Positions 17,435-27,392 are shown, counted from the first letter of the stretch. The stretch: DNA of 64,000 nucleotides from CAVQNQ01 sp963714205 (GCA_963714205.1 CAVQNQ010000002.1:682001-746000), one strand, 5' to 3'. Numbers and translations: made by a program. The notes: generated from the letters alone by a model not told the origin.

Positions 17435-18435
17435 CGCGGTCGCCGCTGGGCGAGAGGCTCCGGCGCGAGCCCTGGGTCTTCAACTTCTTCCAGGCCGTGC
17501 GCCTGCTGGGCCGTTTCCAGCCCGGCCGCGCCGCGATCGGGACATTCGCGCCTCCGCGGGACGAAATCGTGCGCATCGGTGCTCATCCCTCCCTGGCTTT
17601 TCCAGCCAGCCAGATCGAGGCGCTGGTTTGGGACGAGGTCTCGCCACCGCGCATGACGGTCAACTTCATGGGCCTCATCGGTCCGCTGGGCGTACTGCCG
17701 AACTATTACACCGAGCTGGTGGCCGGGCGCGTCCGGGCCCGCGACGCCGTGGCCCGGGACTTCCTCGATATCTTCCATCATCGCCTCATTTCGCTCTTTT
17801 ACCAGGCCTGGGAAGTCCACCATTTCACAGCCGGCTACGAGCGAAACCGGGACCCGCTGTCCGAAATCCTGCTGGATCTGATCGGCATCGGGACCGCCAA
17901 CCTCCAGCGCCGCTGGCCCGTGCGAGACCATACGCTGATCTTCTATGGAGGCCTGCTCGCCCTGGAGCCGCGGCCCACGCTGGCGCTCGAATCCCTGCTG
18001 GCGGACTATTTCGGCGTGGAGGTGGAACTCGAACAGTTCATGGGAGTCTGGCGCGCGCTGGATTTGCAGGACCAGTGCCGCCTGGAGCAGGGCGACGAAG
18101 ACTCCCGCTCGTTGGGCTGGGGCGCCGTGGCCGGCGACGAGATCTGGGACCAGCAATCGCGGGTGCGTATCCGCTTGGGCCCCCTGGATGCCGCGAAATA
18201 CCTGGAGTTTCTCCCTAACGGCGCGGCCTACGAACCGCTGCGCGCGCTGACCCGGGCCTTCTGCGGCGACGATATCGAGTTCGAAGTGCAATTGATTCTG
18301 AAGCGGGAAGAGGTGCCGGTTTGCGAGCTGGGCCGCGAGACCGGAGCGGCGCCGCAACTCGGCTGGTTTACCTGGATCCACTCGAAGGCGGGCTTCGATC
18401 GCGATCCCGGGGACACAGTCTTTTTGTTGAATTAG
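17398..18435 (+). CDS. tssG: T6SS baseplate wedge protein TssG
   Basis: 345 aa, standard length. FNFFQAVRLLGR, LAFPASQI, VNFMGLIGPLGVLPNYYTEL and RDFLDIFHHRLISLFYQAW are diagnostic of TssG. It partners with TssF in the baseplate. The start lies 37 bases inside the 3' end of tssF; clpV begins 24 bases downstream. No sign of damage is seen here, in contrast to clpV. Confidence 0.95.
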   Translation: MASPVRTESLDVARSPLGERLRREPWVFNFFQAVRLLGRFQPGRAAIGTFAPPRDEIVRIGAHPSLAFPASQIEALVWDEVSPPRMTVNFMGLIGPLGVLPNYYTELVAGRVRARDAVARDFLDIFHHRLISLFYQAWEVHHFTAGYERNRDPLSEILLDLIGIGTANLQRRWPVRDHTLIFYGGLLALEPRPTLALESLLADYFGVEVELEQFMGVWRALDLQDQCRLEQGDEDSRSLGWGAVAGDEIWDQQSRVRIRLGPLDAAKYLEFLPNGAAYEPLRALTRAFCGDDIEFEVQLILKREEVPVCELGRETGAAPQLGWFTWIHSKAGFDRDPGDTVFLLN

Positions 18436-18459
18436 AGGTCGGGCACGAGAAAGGAATAT

Positions 18460-21143
18460 ATGAGCGTAAATCTACGATCGCTGATCGGGAAGCTGAATGA
18501 GACCACGCGCAACGCGCTCGAGGCCGCCGCGGGCCTGTGCCTGTCGCGCACGCATTACGACGTCGAAATCGAGCACTTCCTGATGAAGCTGCTGGATGGC
18601 GGCGATACGGACTTTGCCTGCATCATCCGGCACTTCGGCGTGGACAAATCGCGTCTCGCCGCCGAACTCACGCGCAGCCTCGACAAGCTGAAATCGGGCA
18701 ACGCGCGCACGCCCGCCATCAGCCCATCGGTCCTGAAGATGCTGACCGATGCCTGGACGTTCGGCTCGCTGGAATACGACGCCGTCGAAGTCCGCTCCGG
18801 GTTCGCGATCCTGGCGCTGGCATCCGACGAGGAGCTGGCGCGGATCATGCGCGAGGCCAGCCGCGAATTCCAGAAGATCAATGGCGGACTCGCTGCGCAA
18901 GGAGTTCAGCTCCATCGTGGCCGCATCGGGCGAGGAAACCGTCACCGCAGCGGCCGCTGCGGCGCCCGCGGGCGCCGAAGGGCCGCGGGCGGCGCCGGGC
19001 AGCAAGACGCCCAACCTGGATCAATACACGGTGAACCTCACGGAGAACGCGCGGGCCGGAAAGATCGATCCTGTGCTGGCGCGCGATTTCGAAATCCGCC
19101 AGGTGGTCGATATTCTCACCCGCCGCCGCCAGAACAACCCCATCCTGGTCGGGCGAAGCCGGCGTCGGCAAGACCGCCGTGGTGGAGGGCTTCGCCCTGC
19201 GCGTGGTCAAAGGCGACGTGCCGCCGCCTGCTGCGCAACGTCGCTATTCGCACCCTCGATCTCGCCCTGCTGCAGGCGGGAGCGGGGGTGAAGGGCGAAT
19301 TCGAGAACCGGCTCAAGGGCCTGATCGAACGAGGTGAAGTCCTCGCCCATCGCCCATCATTCTGTTCATCGACGAAGCGCACACCATGATCGGCGCGGGC
19401 GGCCAGGCGGGCCAGAACGACGCCGCCAACCTCCTGAAGCCGGCGCTGGCGCGCGGCGAGCTGCGCACCATCGCGGCCACCACCTGGTCCGAATACAAGA
19501 AATATTTCGAAAAGGATCCGGCGCTGGCCCGCCGCTTCCAGGTCGTCAAGGTGGAGGAGCCCGACGAGGCGCAGTGCCGGCTGATGCTGCGCGGCGTGGT
19601 GCCGGCGCTCGAAAACCATCACAACGTGCGCATTCTGGATGAAGGCGTGGCCGCGGCCGTGAGGCTTTCGCACCGCTACCTGCCGGACCGCCAGCTGCCC
19701 GATAAGGCCGTCAGCGTGCTCGATACCGCCTGCGCGCGTCTCGCCCTGGGCCAGAGTGCCATCCCCCCGGCCATCGAGGACGCCCTTCGCACGCTCGACG
19801 ACCTGGCCGTTCAGGCCCGCGTGCTGGAGCGCGAGGCCGCGCTCGGCGCCGACCACGCCGAGCGCCTGGAGCGCATCGCCGAGCAGAAGGCCGCCACCGA
19901 AGCAGCGCCTGTCGGAATTGAAGCCCGCTGGGAAAAGGAGCGCGACCTGGTGGGCCAAATTCGCGAGATCCGCGGGCAGCTGGAGCAAGGCCCGCCCGTA
20001 GCCGCGGCAACCTCCGCAGGCGCCGGGGCCGCTTCCGCCGGCGCGCCTCCGGATTTCGAATCCGCGCGCGCGCGGCTCGGCCGCTCTCAACGCCGAACTG
20101 GAAGCCCTGCAGGGCGAGCACGCCGCTGATCCGCGTCTGCGTGGATGCCCAGATCGTCGGCGAGGTCATTTCGGCCTGGACCGGGATTCCCATCGGCAAG
20201 ATGCTGAAGGACGAGGTCGCCACTGTCCTGAATCTCGAAGAGCACCTGGGCAAGCGCGTCATCGGCCAGGGTCACGCCTTGGAGGGCATCAGCCAGCGCA
20301 TCCGCACGGCCCGCGCGGGCCTGGACGATCCCAACAAGCCGGTCGGCGTATTCCTGCTGGTGGGTCCCAGCGGCGTGGGCAAAACCGAAACCGCGCTGGC
20401 CCTCTCCGACCTGCTGTACGGCGGCGAGCACAACCTGATCACCATCAATATGTCGGAGTTCCAGGAGGCCCACACGGTTTCCACCCTGAAGGGCTCGCCT
20501 CCGGGATACGTGGGCTATGGCGAAGGCGGCGTGCTGACCGAAGCCGTGCGGCGCCGGCCCTATTCGGTGGTCCTGCTCGACGAGGTCGAAAAGGCCCATC
20601 CCGACGTGCTCGAGCTCTTCTTCCAGGTCTTCGACAAGGGCATGATGGAGGACGGCGAAGGCCGGCAGATCGATTTCAAGAACACCATCATCATCCTGAC
20701 CTCCAATGCCGGCACCGACACGCTCATGAAGCTCTGCGCCGACCCGGAAACCATGCCGGACGCCGCCGGGCTGGTCAACGCGCTCAAGCCGGAGCTGAAC
20801 AAGATCTTCAAGCCGGCGTTTCTCGGGCGGCTGGTGATCATTCCGTATTTCCCCATTCGCGACGAGGCGCTGCAGCAGATCATCGTTCTCAAGCTCGGCA
20901 AGATTCAGCGGCGCCTGCAGGAGACGCACAGGATCGACCTCACCTACGACGAGGCGCTGGTGGAAGAGGTGGCGCCGCCGCTGCACGGAAGTCGAAAGCG
21001 GCGCCCGCAACGTGGACAACATCCTGACGAACACGCTTCTGCCCGACATTTCGAAGCAGTTGCTGGGCCGCATCGCGGAAGGGCTGAAGCCCCAGGGGAT
21101 TCACGTATCGATTGGCGAAAACGGCGCGTTCGTTTACGCGTGA
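18460..21143 (+). pseudogene. clpV: T6SS AAA+ ATPase ClpV (TssH), interrupted by eight +1 insertions
   Basis: ClpV unfolds contracted TssBC sheath. The family sequence is complete but runs through three frames. It starts in frame at 18460 (SLIGKLNETTRNALEAAAG) and moves forward one frame near 18886, 19152, 19227, 19329, 19353, 20080, 20122 and 20975. Each shift is undone by dropping one base, and the result matches ClpV across every junction: Walker A1 GEAGVGKT crosses the second, LIDEVK the fourth, Walker B IILFIDEAH follows the fifth, and ARRCTEVESGARN crosses the eighth. Walker A2 GPSGVGKT and LLDEVEKAH are uninterrupted. 2684 minus 8 bases equals 892 codons including TGA at 21141-21143, a normal ClpV length. 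Seven inserted bases are G or C and one is probably A. No frame-preserving stop, deletion or loss of motif is seen. Either sequence errors or a very recent pseudogene. Confidence 0.85.
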
Positions 21144-21185
21144 TGTCGCGGGGCCGTCCCCGCAATCCGACCCGGGAGGAATACT

Positions 21186-22988
21186 ATGGCTTATTCGCAA
21201 GAAGGCCGGCCGATTCAAATCTCCACCAGTTTGGGCGAGACCGAGCTGCTGCTGGAGCGGTTCACGGGAACCGAGTCGGTATCCGCGCCGTTCGAGTTCC
21301 AGGTGGGCCTGCTTTCGGAGAATTCCTCCGTCAATCTCAAATCTCTGCTGCGCAGCCCGGCGGCCATCAGCCTCCATTTGGCGGACGGAGAGACCCGTTA
21401 TATTCACGGCATCTTTAACCGCCTCACGCAACTGGAACAGGGGAAAGACAAGCTGGTAGCCTACAGCGGGACCCTGGTGCCCTCGATCTGGTTTCTGGGC
21501 TTGTATGCTAATTGCCAGATCTTCCAGAACCTGAGCGTCCCGGATATCGTCGAGCAGGTTCTGACGAATCGGGGCGTCACCGATTTCAAGCTGAAGCTGA
21601 ACGGCTCCTATCCGCCGCGGGAATACTGCGTGCAGTACCGGGAAAGCGATCTGAACTTCATCTCGCGGCTGCTGGAGGAAGAGGGCATCTTCTATTTCTT
21701 CGAGCACACCAAGAGCAAGCACACCTTGGTCATGGCCGACCGCCCGTCCGCTTTCGCGCCCTGCCAGCAGGCTACCGTGCACTACTCGCTGGCCCGCGAG
21801 GGTTGGGGCGACGAAGACAGCATCCTAACTCTCGAGAGGATCGAGGAAGCGCATACCAGCAAGATCGCCCTCGAAGATTACGACTTCGAGAAGCCCAACG
21901 TGGATCTCCAGGTGTCCCTGGCCGGCAACTACTCCGAAGAGGTCTACGACTATCCCGGCAAGTACCTGGAACGCTCGGAGGGCGAGCGTTACGCGCGTGT
22001 CCGTCTGGAAGAGCAGGAGACCCCGCTGCTCACGGTGCGCGGCACCAGCCGTTGCCGCGCCCTCCAGGCCGGATATCGTTTCACCCTGGCGGACCATTAT
22101 CGCGAAGACTTGAATGTGGCCTACGCCGCGCTTTCGGTGACGCACGAAGCCTCCGACAACAACTACCGCGCTCCGCAATCGGAGCCGTTCTCCTACAAAA
22201 ATTCCTTCGAAGCCGTGCCGCAATCGGTGGCCTACCGCCCGCCGCGCCGCGCGCGCAAGCCGGTAGTCGAAGGGCCGCAGACCGCCGTTGTAGTTGGGAA
22301 GAGTGGCGAAGAGATCTGGGTGGATAAGTACGGCCGCGTGATTGTCCAGTTCTACTGGGACCGCATCGGCAGCCGCGATGAGAAGAGTTCCTGTTGGGTT
22401 CGCGTCGCGCAGTCCTGGGCCGGCAAGAATTGGGGCTGGATAACCCTCCCCCGGATCGGCCAGGAGGTGGTGGTGGATTTCCTCGAAGGTGATCCCGACC
22501 GGCCGCTGATCACCGGCCGGATCTACAACGCCGACCAGATGCCTCCCTACACGCTGCCCGACAACCAGACGCAGAGCGGCATCAAGAGCCGCAGCTCCAA
22601 AGGGGGCGGCACGGGCAATTTCAACGAGATCCGCTTCGAGGACAAGATGGGCAGCGAGATGTTCACCGTCCATGCCGAGAAGGACATGGAAACCGTGATT
22701 GAGCACGACGACACCCAGACCGTCCAGAACGACCGCACCATCGAGGTGGACGGCAAGCACACCGAAACCATCACCGGCGACATGAGCATCACGATCAAGA
22801 CCGGCAACCACAGCCTGAGCATCAGCACCGGCAAGAGCACCACGGAGGCAGCCCAATCCATCGAGCTGACAGTGGGCCCCAGCAGCGTGAAGCTGGATCC
22901 CACGGGCATCGTTCTTCAGGCTCCCCAGATCCAGGTGAGCGGCAGCGCGACGGTCACCATTCAGGGCGGCTTGGTCATGATCAATTAG
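21186..22988 (+). CDS. vgrG: T6SS spike protein VgrG (TssI)
   Basis: 600 aa, normal for an unextended VgrG. The gp27-like part (1-370) has LLERFTGTESVSAPFEFQV, REYCVQYRESDLNFISRLLEEEGIFYFFEH; the gp5/OB part has DKYGRVIVQFYWDR, SCWVRVAQSWAGKNWG and PRIGQEVVVDFLEGDPDRP; a beta-helix tail with repeated ETI-T/SITI strands closes the protein. No C-terminal effector domain is visible, so effectors would act through Hcp or the PAAR protein encoded at 7878-8171. GGGAGGAAT lies just upstream of the ATG. It is the last T6SS gene and its stop overlaps the stop of the convergent next gene. Confidence 0.96.
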   Translation: MAYSQEGRPIQISTSLGETELLLERFTGTESVSAPFEFQVGLLSENSSVNLKSLLRSPAAISLHLADGETRYIHGIFNRLTQLEQGKDKLVAYSGTLVPSIWFLGLYANCQIFQNLSVPDIVEQVLTNRGVTDFKLKLNGSYPPREYCVQYRESDLNFISRLLEEEGIFYFFEHTKSKHTLVMADRPSAFAPCQQATVHYSLAREGWGDEDSILTLERIEEAHTSKIALEDYDFEKPNVDLQVSLAGNYSEEVYDYPGKYLERSEGERYARVRLEEQETPLLTVRGTSRCRALQAGYRFTLADHYREDLNVAYAALSVTHEASDNNYRAPQSEPFSYKNSFEAVPQSVAYRPPRRARKPVVEGPQTAVVVGKSGEEIWVDKYGRVIVQFYWDRIGSRDEKSSCWVRVAQSWAGKNWGWITLPRIGQEVVVDFLEGDPDRPLITGRIYNADQMPPYTLPDNQTQSGIKSRSSKGGGTGNFNEIRFEDKMGSEMFTVHAEKDMETVIEHDDTQTVQNDRTIEVDGKHTETITGDMSITIKTGNHSLSISTGKSTTEAAQSIELTVGPSSVKLDPTGIVLQAPQIQVSGSATVTIQGGLVMIN

Positions 22989-23845
22989 CGGTACGCCGCC
23001 TCCAGGCACTTCCGCAAAAACTCCCCATTCCGCCGGATGGCCGCCAGTTTATCGGGCGGTTGATACTCGATCTGCAGCGTGATCGGGCCGGTGAATTTCG
23101 CGCCGGCCAGCAGGCCGAAGAAGTGCTGCCAATCCACCACGCCCTCGCCCAGCGGGCACGGGGTGGCGTCCTTGCGGCAATCCCGGGCGGTCACCATCTT
23201 GAGGCGCGGCAGCGCCATGGCGAATGCGGCGGCTACCGCGTCCAGGCCGCCTTCGGCCGCGGCGGGCGAGGGATCGAAATCGAAACCGACCCAGCGCGGG
23301 TCGAGCGGCCGCACGATCCGGCTGACCGTGGCCACCGTGGCGCCTGCCGCCGCGCCCGTGTTCGGAATGCCCATGGCCATCTTGCTGGACCGTCCCACGG
23401 CCGCGAGGCCGGCAATCGCGCGCTGTAAGGCCGGCGAGGGTGCCTCGAACCGCCACGGCCCCGGCCGGAAAAACGGCACCCCGATTACCCCGGCCAGCCC
23501 CAATACCTCGCCGGCCGTCGGATCGGCCATGCTGGTGAGCGCGGTGGTGATAATGGGGACCTCCAAATCCACCCCGCTCATCGCCTCCAGGGCCGGCATG
23601 AGGCTGACATCGGCGGCGCCCGGATCCACGTGCCCGCCCGGTTTGACGGTGAGGTTGCAGCCCTCGAAACCCAGCCCGCGCACGATCTGCGGCAGCTCGA
23701 TGTAATCGATCTCGATCAGCGCCTGGGAATACAGGCAGACCAGCGGCGTGGCGCGCGGCGGAGCGGTTTCGCCGGAACGCGCCTGCGCGCGCGCCTGCCC
23801 GGCCGCCAGCGCTCCCGCCAGGAATTGCCGCCGCCCCAGTGCCAT
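22985..23845 (-). CDS. Tat-exported sugar phosphate isomerase/epimerase-like TIM-barrel protein
   Basis: 286 aa from ATG 23845. The N-terminus MALGRRQFLAGALAAG is a twin-arginine signal, which fixes this start; longer readings upstream run into the divergent gene. The body has the AP-endonuclease-2/xylose-isomerase-like barrel pattern: an EIDYIELPQIVRGLGFEGCNLTVKPGGHV start, PIITTALTS, WVGFDFDPS, KMVTARDCRKD and ITLQIEYQP. Such proteins are frequent in Acidobacteriota and Planctomycetota; the substrate is unknown. It is convergent with vgrG (4-base overlap) and its start is 12 bases from the divergent GTG of the glycerophosphodiesterase gene. Confidence 0.8.
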   Translation of the reverse strand: MALGRRQFLAGALAAGQARAQARSGETAPPRATPLVCLYSQALIEIDYIELPQIVRGLGFEGCNLTVKPGGHVDPGAADVSLMPALEAMSGVDLEVPIITTALTSMADPTAGEVLGLAGVIGVPFFRPGPWRFEAPSPALQRAIAGLAAVGRSSKMAMGIPNTGAAAGATVATVSRIVRPLDPRWVGFDFDPSPAAAEGGLDAVAAAFAMALPRLKMVTARDCRKDATPCPLGEGVVDWQHFFGLLAGAKFTGPITLQIEYQPPDKLAAIRRNGEFLRKCLEAAYR

Positions 23846-23857
23846 GATTGTAGTGTA

Positions 23858-24589
23858 GTGCCAACTCCACGTCCGGTCCGGGTGCACGGCCACCGCGGCG
23901 CGCGCGCCGTGCTGCCGGAGAACACGCTGGCCGGTTTTCAATATGCCATCGCCGTGGGCGCGGATGCCATCGAGATGGATGTGGCCGCGACCCTCGACGA
24001 CGTGCCGGTAATCTCGCACGACCCGTGGCTGCGCGGCGGCCGGCCCAAGATCCGCGAGCTGACTTTCGAGGATCTGCGGCGGCGCGCGCCCGATATTCCC
24101 ACGCTCGCGGAAGTGCTGGCGCTGGCTCCGCTCGGCGCGTTCCTGTTTAACATCGAAATCAAGAGCAATCCCCGGCGGCCGGCGTTATCGCCCGCTCCCG
24201 AGCCGTTCGCGCACCTGGTCCTCGATGCCGTTCTCGCCCGCGGCCTCGCCGATCGCGCCATGGTGCAGTCCTTCGATTTCCGCGTTCTGCGGGCCGTCCG
24301 GCGCCAGGCGCCGCAGCTCGCCCTGGGCGCGCTGTTCGCCCGCGCCTCCGCGGATTTCGCCACCCTGGCGCGCCGCGCGGAAGCCTCCATCGCGGTGCCC
24401 TATTACCGGCTGGCGACCCGGCGGCGAGTGGAGGCGGCCCACCAGGCAGGCGTGCCGGTATATGTCTGGACCGTCAACGGCCCATTCGCCTGGCGCCGGC
24501 AGATCGCGGCGGGTGTGGACGCCATCATCACCGACGATCCCGCCGGCCTGATTCAGTTCTTGGGATCGCCCGCTACACCAGCACCGTAA
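23858..24589 (+). CDS. Glycerophosphodiester phosphodiesterase
   Basis: 243 aa from GTG 23858; a second GTG at 23879 is the alternative. The GDPD catalytic signature is clear: HGHRGARAVLPENTLAGF near the start, AIEMDVAATLDDVPVISHD, and FNIEIKS, giving the paired His, the Glu-Asp metal site and the second Glu. The C-terminal VPVYVWTVNGP and GVDAIITDDP are also typical. It would hydrolyse glycerophosphodiesters to glycerol 3-phosphate and an alcohol. No signal peptide, so cytoplasmic. Its end overlaps the convergent mqnE by 17 bases. Confidence 0.9.
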   Translation: MPTPRPVRVHGHRGARAVLPENTLAGFQYAIAVGADAIEMDVAATLDDVPVISHDPWLRGGRPKIRELTFEDLRRRAPDIPTLAEVLALAPLGAFLFNIEIKSNPRRPALSPAPEPFAHLVLDAVLARGLADRAMVQSFDFRVLRAVRRQAPQLALGALFARASADFATLARRAEASIAVPYYRLATRRRVEAAHQAGVPVYVWTVNGPFAWRRQIAAGVDAIITDDPAGLIQFLGSPATPAP

Positions 24590-25691
24590 AGGTGGCCCCG
24601 GCGCGCTGGACGGGACGGTACAGCGTGTCCCGCTCCACCGGTTCGCGCCCGGCCTTGCGGATCAGTTGCAATAGCTCGGCCCGGCGCAAACCCTGCTGCG
24701 TGGTGGCCCCCGCATCGTGGTAGATGCGCTCCTCCACGATGGTGCCATCGATATCGTCGGCTCCGAAGCGCAGCGCGATCTGCGCGATGCGCGGCGTCAT
24801 CATCACCCAGTAGGCCTTGATGTGCGGGATGTTGTCGAGCATCAGCCGCGCCACCGCGATGTTCTTGATATCGTCGAAACCGGTGGTCGTGGGAATGTGC
24901 CGCAGCGCCGTGTTATCGGGGTGGAACGCCAGCGGGATGAAGGTCACGAATCCGCCGGTCTCGTCCTGCAACCCGCGCAGCCGCGCCAGGTGATCGGCCC
25001 GGTCCTGGTCGTTTTCGATGTGGCCGTAAAGCATCGTGCAGTTGGAGCGCAGGCCCAACCGGTGCGCCGTGCGCGCGGTCTCCAGCCACTCGTCGCCATC
25101 GATCTTGTGGTCGCAGATGATCCGCCGCACGCGCTCGTTGAAGATCTCGGCCCCGCCGCCGGGCAGCGACTCCATGCCCGCATCGCGCAGCCGCTCCAGC
25201 GTTTCGCGAATCGAAATCTTCGTGCGGCGCGCGAGGTACGCCACTTCCACCATCGTGAAGGCCTTCAGATGCACGCCCGGAAAGCGCTGCTTGAGGCCGC
25301 GCAGCATCTCGCAGTACCATTCCAGCGTCAGCTCCGGATGCAGCCCGCCCACGATGTGGAACTCCGTCACCGCCTCGCTCCATCCCTCGCCGGCGCGCTG
25401 CCACACCTGGTCGAGCGACATCGTGTAGGCCTTGGGATCCCGCACGCGCTTGCCGAAAGCGCACAGCCGGCAACTGGCCACGCACACATCGGTGGGGTTG
25501 ATGTGCCGGTTCACGTTGAAATAGGTGAGATTGCCGTGCAGCCTTTCGCGCACCAGGTTGGCCAGGTATCCCAGCGTCAGGATATCGTGGGTGCCGTAGA
25601 GCGTCACGCCATCCGCCACCGGGAGCCGTTCGCCCGCCTCCACCTTTTCCCGGATGGGAATCAGGCGGGGGTCGTCAATGGTGATGGACAT
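24573..25691 (-). CDS. mqnE: Aminofutalosine synthase MqnE (radical SAM)
   Basis: 372 aa. The CVASCRLC motif is the CX3CX2C radical SAM cluster site, preceded by NVNRHINPTDVC. Family blocks include EFHIVGGLHPELTLEWYCEML, AFTMVEVAYLARRTKIS, ESLPGGGAEIFNERVRRIICDHK and SNCTMLYGHIE. MqnE joins the product of MqnA to SAM to form aminofutalosine in the alternative menaquinone route. It lies 3 bases after mqnP in the same direction, a typical arrangement. The other mqn genes are not in this window. Confidence 0.95.
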   Translation of the reverse strand: MSITIDDPRLIPIREKVEAGERLPVADGVTLYGTHDILTLGYLANLVRERLHGNLTYFNVNRHINPTDVCVASCRLCAFGKRVRDPKAYTMSLDQVWQRAGEGWSEAVTEFHIVGGLHPELTLEWYCEMLRGLKQRFPGVHLKAFTMVEVAYLARRTKISIRETLERLRDAGMESLPGGGAEIFNERVRRIICDHKIDGDEWLETARTAHRLGLRSNCTMLYGHIENDQDRADHLARLRGLQDETGGFVTFIPLAFHPDNTALRHIPTTTGFDDIKNIAVARLMLDNIPHIKAYWVMMTPRIAQIALRFGADDIDGTIVEERIYHDAGATTQQGLRRAELLQLIRKAGREPVERDTLYRPVQRAGATFTVLV

Positions 25692-25694
25692 AGG

Positions 25695-26576
25695 TCAGGC
25701 ACCCGGCCGGATGAGGAGTATGTCGGCGGCCCAGAAGAGAAAGAATAACACGCTCACATAACCATTCATGGTGAAGAAAGCCGCATTCACACGCGAGAGA
25801 TCGGAGGCCTTCACCAGGCTGTGTTCGTAAATCAGCAGCCCCGTCGCCACGGCCACGCCGGCCAGCGCCAGGGGACCCAGGCGCAGCGCCGCAACCAATG
25901 CCAGCAGGCATAGCACCATCAGCACGTGCAGTCCGCGCGCCACCCACAAGGCGCCTGCGATTCCCAGGGATCGCGGCACGCTGGAGAGGCCCGCCTCGCA
26001 ATCGAACTCGTAATCCTGGCAGGCATAGATCACGTCGAAGCCGCCCGTCCAGAACGTCACCGCGGCGGTCAGCCACAGGATGCGCGGATCGAGCGAGCCC
26101 CGCACGGCAATCCAGGCGGCCGCCGGCGCGATCCCCAGCGAGAAGCCCAGCACCAGGTGGGAAAAGGAGGTGAACCGCTTGGTGAACGAGTAGAAAAACA
26201 CGATGGCCAGGGCGACCGGCGCGAGGCGCAGGCACAGCCGGTTCAGCTCGCCGGCGGCCAGGAAGAAGAGCGCCGCGGCGGCCGCCACGAAACTCCACGC
26301 GAAGGCGCGGCTCAACCGTCCGGTAGGCAGATGGCGCATGGCGGTGCGCGGATTGCGCGCATCTACGTCCGCATCCACCAGGCGGTTGAAGGCCATCGCG
26401 GCTGAGCGGGCGCCCACCATGGCGAGCACGATCCAGAGGATCTTGCGCGCGATCTCCCCGCCATCGAGGCCGCCCTGGCGAATCGCCAGCAGCGCGCCCG
26501 TCAGCGCGAACGGCAGCGCAAAGATCGAATGCTCGAACTTGATCATCTCCAGCGTCAGCCGCAGGCGTTTCCACAT
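25695..26576 (-). CDS. mqnP: UbiA-family prenyltransferase, probably MqnP of the futalosine pathway
   Basis: 293 aa integral membrane protein with about eight hydrophobic helices. The two aspartate-rich motifs are present: NRLVDADVDARNPRT and DVIYACQDYEFD, which bind the Mg-prenyl diphosphate. KFEHSIFALPFALTGA at the N-terminus is typical of the UbiA/MqnP branch. UbiA and MqnP are hard to separate by sequence alone; the 3-base spacing to mqnE favours MqnP, which prenylates the naphthoquinone precursor of menaquinone. Confidence 0.9.
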   Translation of the reverse strand: MWKRLRLTLEMIKFEHSIFALPFALTGALLAIRQGGLDGGEIARKILWIVLAMVGARSAAMAFNRLVDADVDARNPRTAMRHLPTGRLSRAFAWSFVAAAAALFFLAAGELNRLCLRLAPVALAIVFFYSFTKRFTSFSHLVLGFSLGIAPAAAWIAVRGSLDPRILWLTAAVTFWTGGFDVIYACQDYEFDCEAGLSSVPRSLGIAGALWVARGLHVLMVLCLLALVAALRLGPLALAGVAVATGLLIYEHSLVKASDLSRVNAAFFTMNGYVSVLFFLFWAADILLIRPGA

Positions 26577-26674
26577 GGCGCGTTTTCATTCTACCGTCTC
26601 CCGCTCGCCAGGGAGGCGCTCGTGCCTAGCCCCATTTCTAGCGTCTCCGCACCGCGAGGTACAATACGGATGCC

Positions 26675-27388
26675 GTGCTGGATGCCTTTGCATTGTCGGA
26701 CCGGGGCTGCGTCCGCGAGAATAACGAAGATTACTGCCGCATCGAGCCTGGGCTGGGCCTGTACGCTCTGGCCGATGGCATGGGCGGCGCGCGCGCGGGA
26801 GAAACCGCCTCGAAGCTGGCCGTGGATACGGTCGCCGAGATAGTGGGGTCCGCCAGAATGCGCGATTCGCAAACGCTTCTGGCGGCCGTGGAAACCGCCA
26901 ACCAACGCGTGTTCGAAGCCGCCCGCGGCGATCCCGACCTGGAAGGCATGGGCACCACCCTGGTGGCCGCTCTCGAAACCGGCCCCGGCCTTTCCATCGC
27001 CAGCGTGGGAGACAGCCGCGCTTACCTGCTGGACTCGGAGGGTTTTCGCGCCATCACCGAGGACCAGACGTGGGTCAACGAGGTGGGCCGGGCTCTCGGC
27101 ATGGCCGAAGAAGCGCTGCGCCGTCACCCCATGCGGCACGTGCTGACCATGGCCATCGGCGTGGCGAAATCCGTGACCATCCACTCCTACGCGGTCGCGC
27201 TGGGCGCGGGCTCGCTCATGATGATCTCGAGCGATGGCCTGCACGGAGTTGTGGGGGCGTTCGAGATCGAGGATATTCTCCGCCAGGCGAATGGCGCGCC
27301 GCTCCGCGACACCTGCACCCGCCTGGTGGAAGCGGCCCGCGCCGCGGGCGGTCCGGACAACATCACGGTCGTGCTGCTGCGACGCTGA
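26675..27388 (+). CDS. PP2C-type Ser/Thr protein phosphatase
   Basis: 237 aa from GTG 26675. PPM-family motifs are in order: SDRGCVRENNEDYC, LYALADGMGGARAGE with the metal-binding Asp-Gly, IASVGDSRAYLL, EDQTWVNEVG, MISSDGLHGVV and GGPDNITVVLL. Soluble, single domain, close to the usual 240-residue bacterial Stp/PrpC size. It would dephosphorylate targets of Hanks-type kinases; the kinase at 1411-6306 is one candidate partner in this window, but no link is shown. It ends 4 bases before the convergent Crp/Fnr gene. Confidence 0.92.
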   Translation: MLDAFALSDRGCVRENNEDYCRIEPGLGLYALADGMGGARAGETASKLAVDTVAEIVGSARMRDSQTLLAAVETANQRVFEAARGDPDLEGMGTTLVAALETGPGLSIASVGDSRAYLLDSEGFRAITEDQTWVNEVGRALGMAEEALRRHPMRHVLTMAIGVAKSVTIHSYAVALGAGSLMMISSDGLHGVVGAFEIEDILRQANGAPLRDTCTRLVEAARAAGGPDNITVVLLRR

Positions 27389-27392
27389 GCGC

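Noticed and set aside
18460..21143. Programmed ribosomal frameshifting in clpV
   Set aside because: Eight shifts with no shared slippery sequence make recoding implausible; errors or pseudogenisation fit better.
22985..24019. Longer start for the Tat-exported TIM-barrel gene
   Set aside because: Upstream extension is antisense to the glycerophosphodiesterase gene and would bury the Tat signal.
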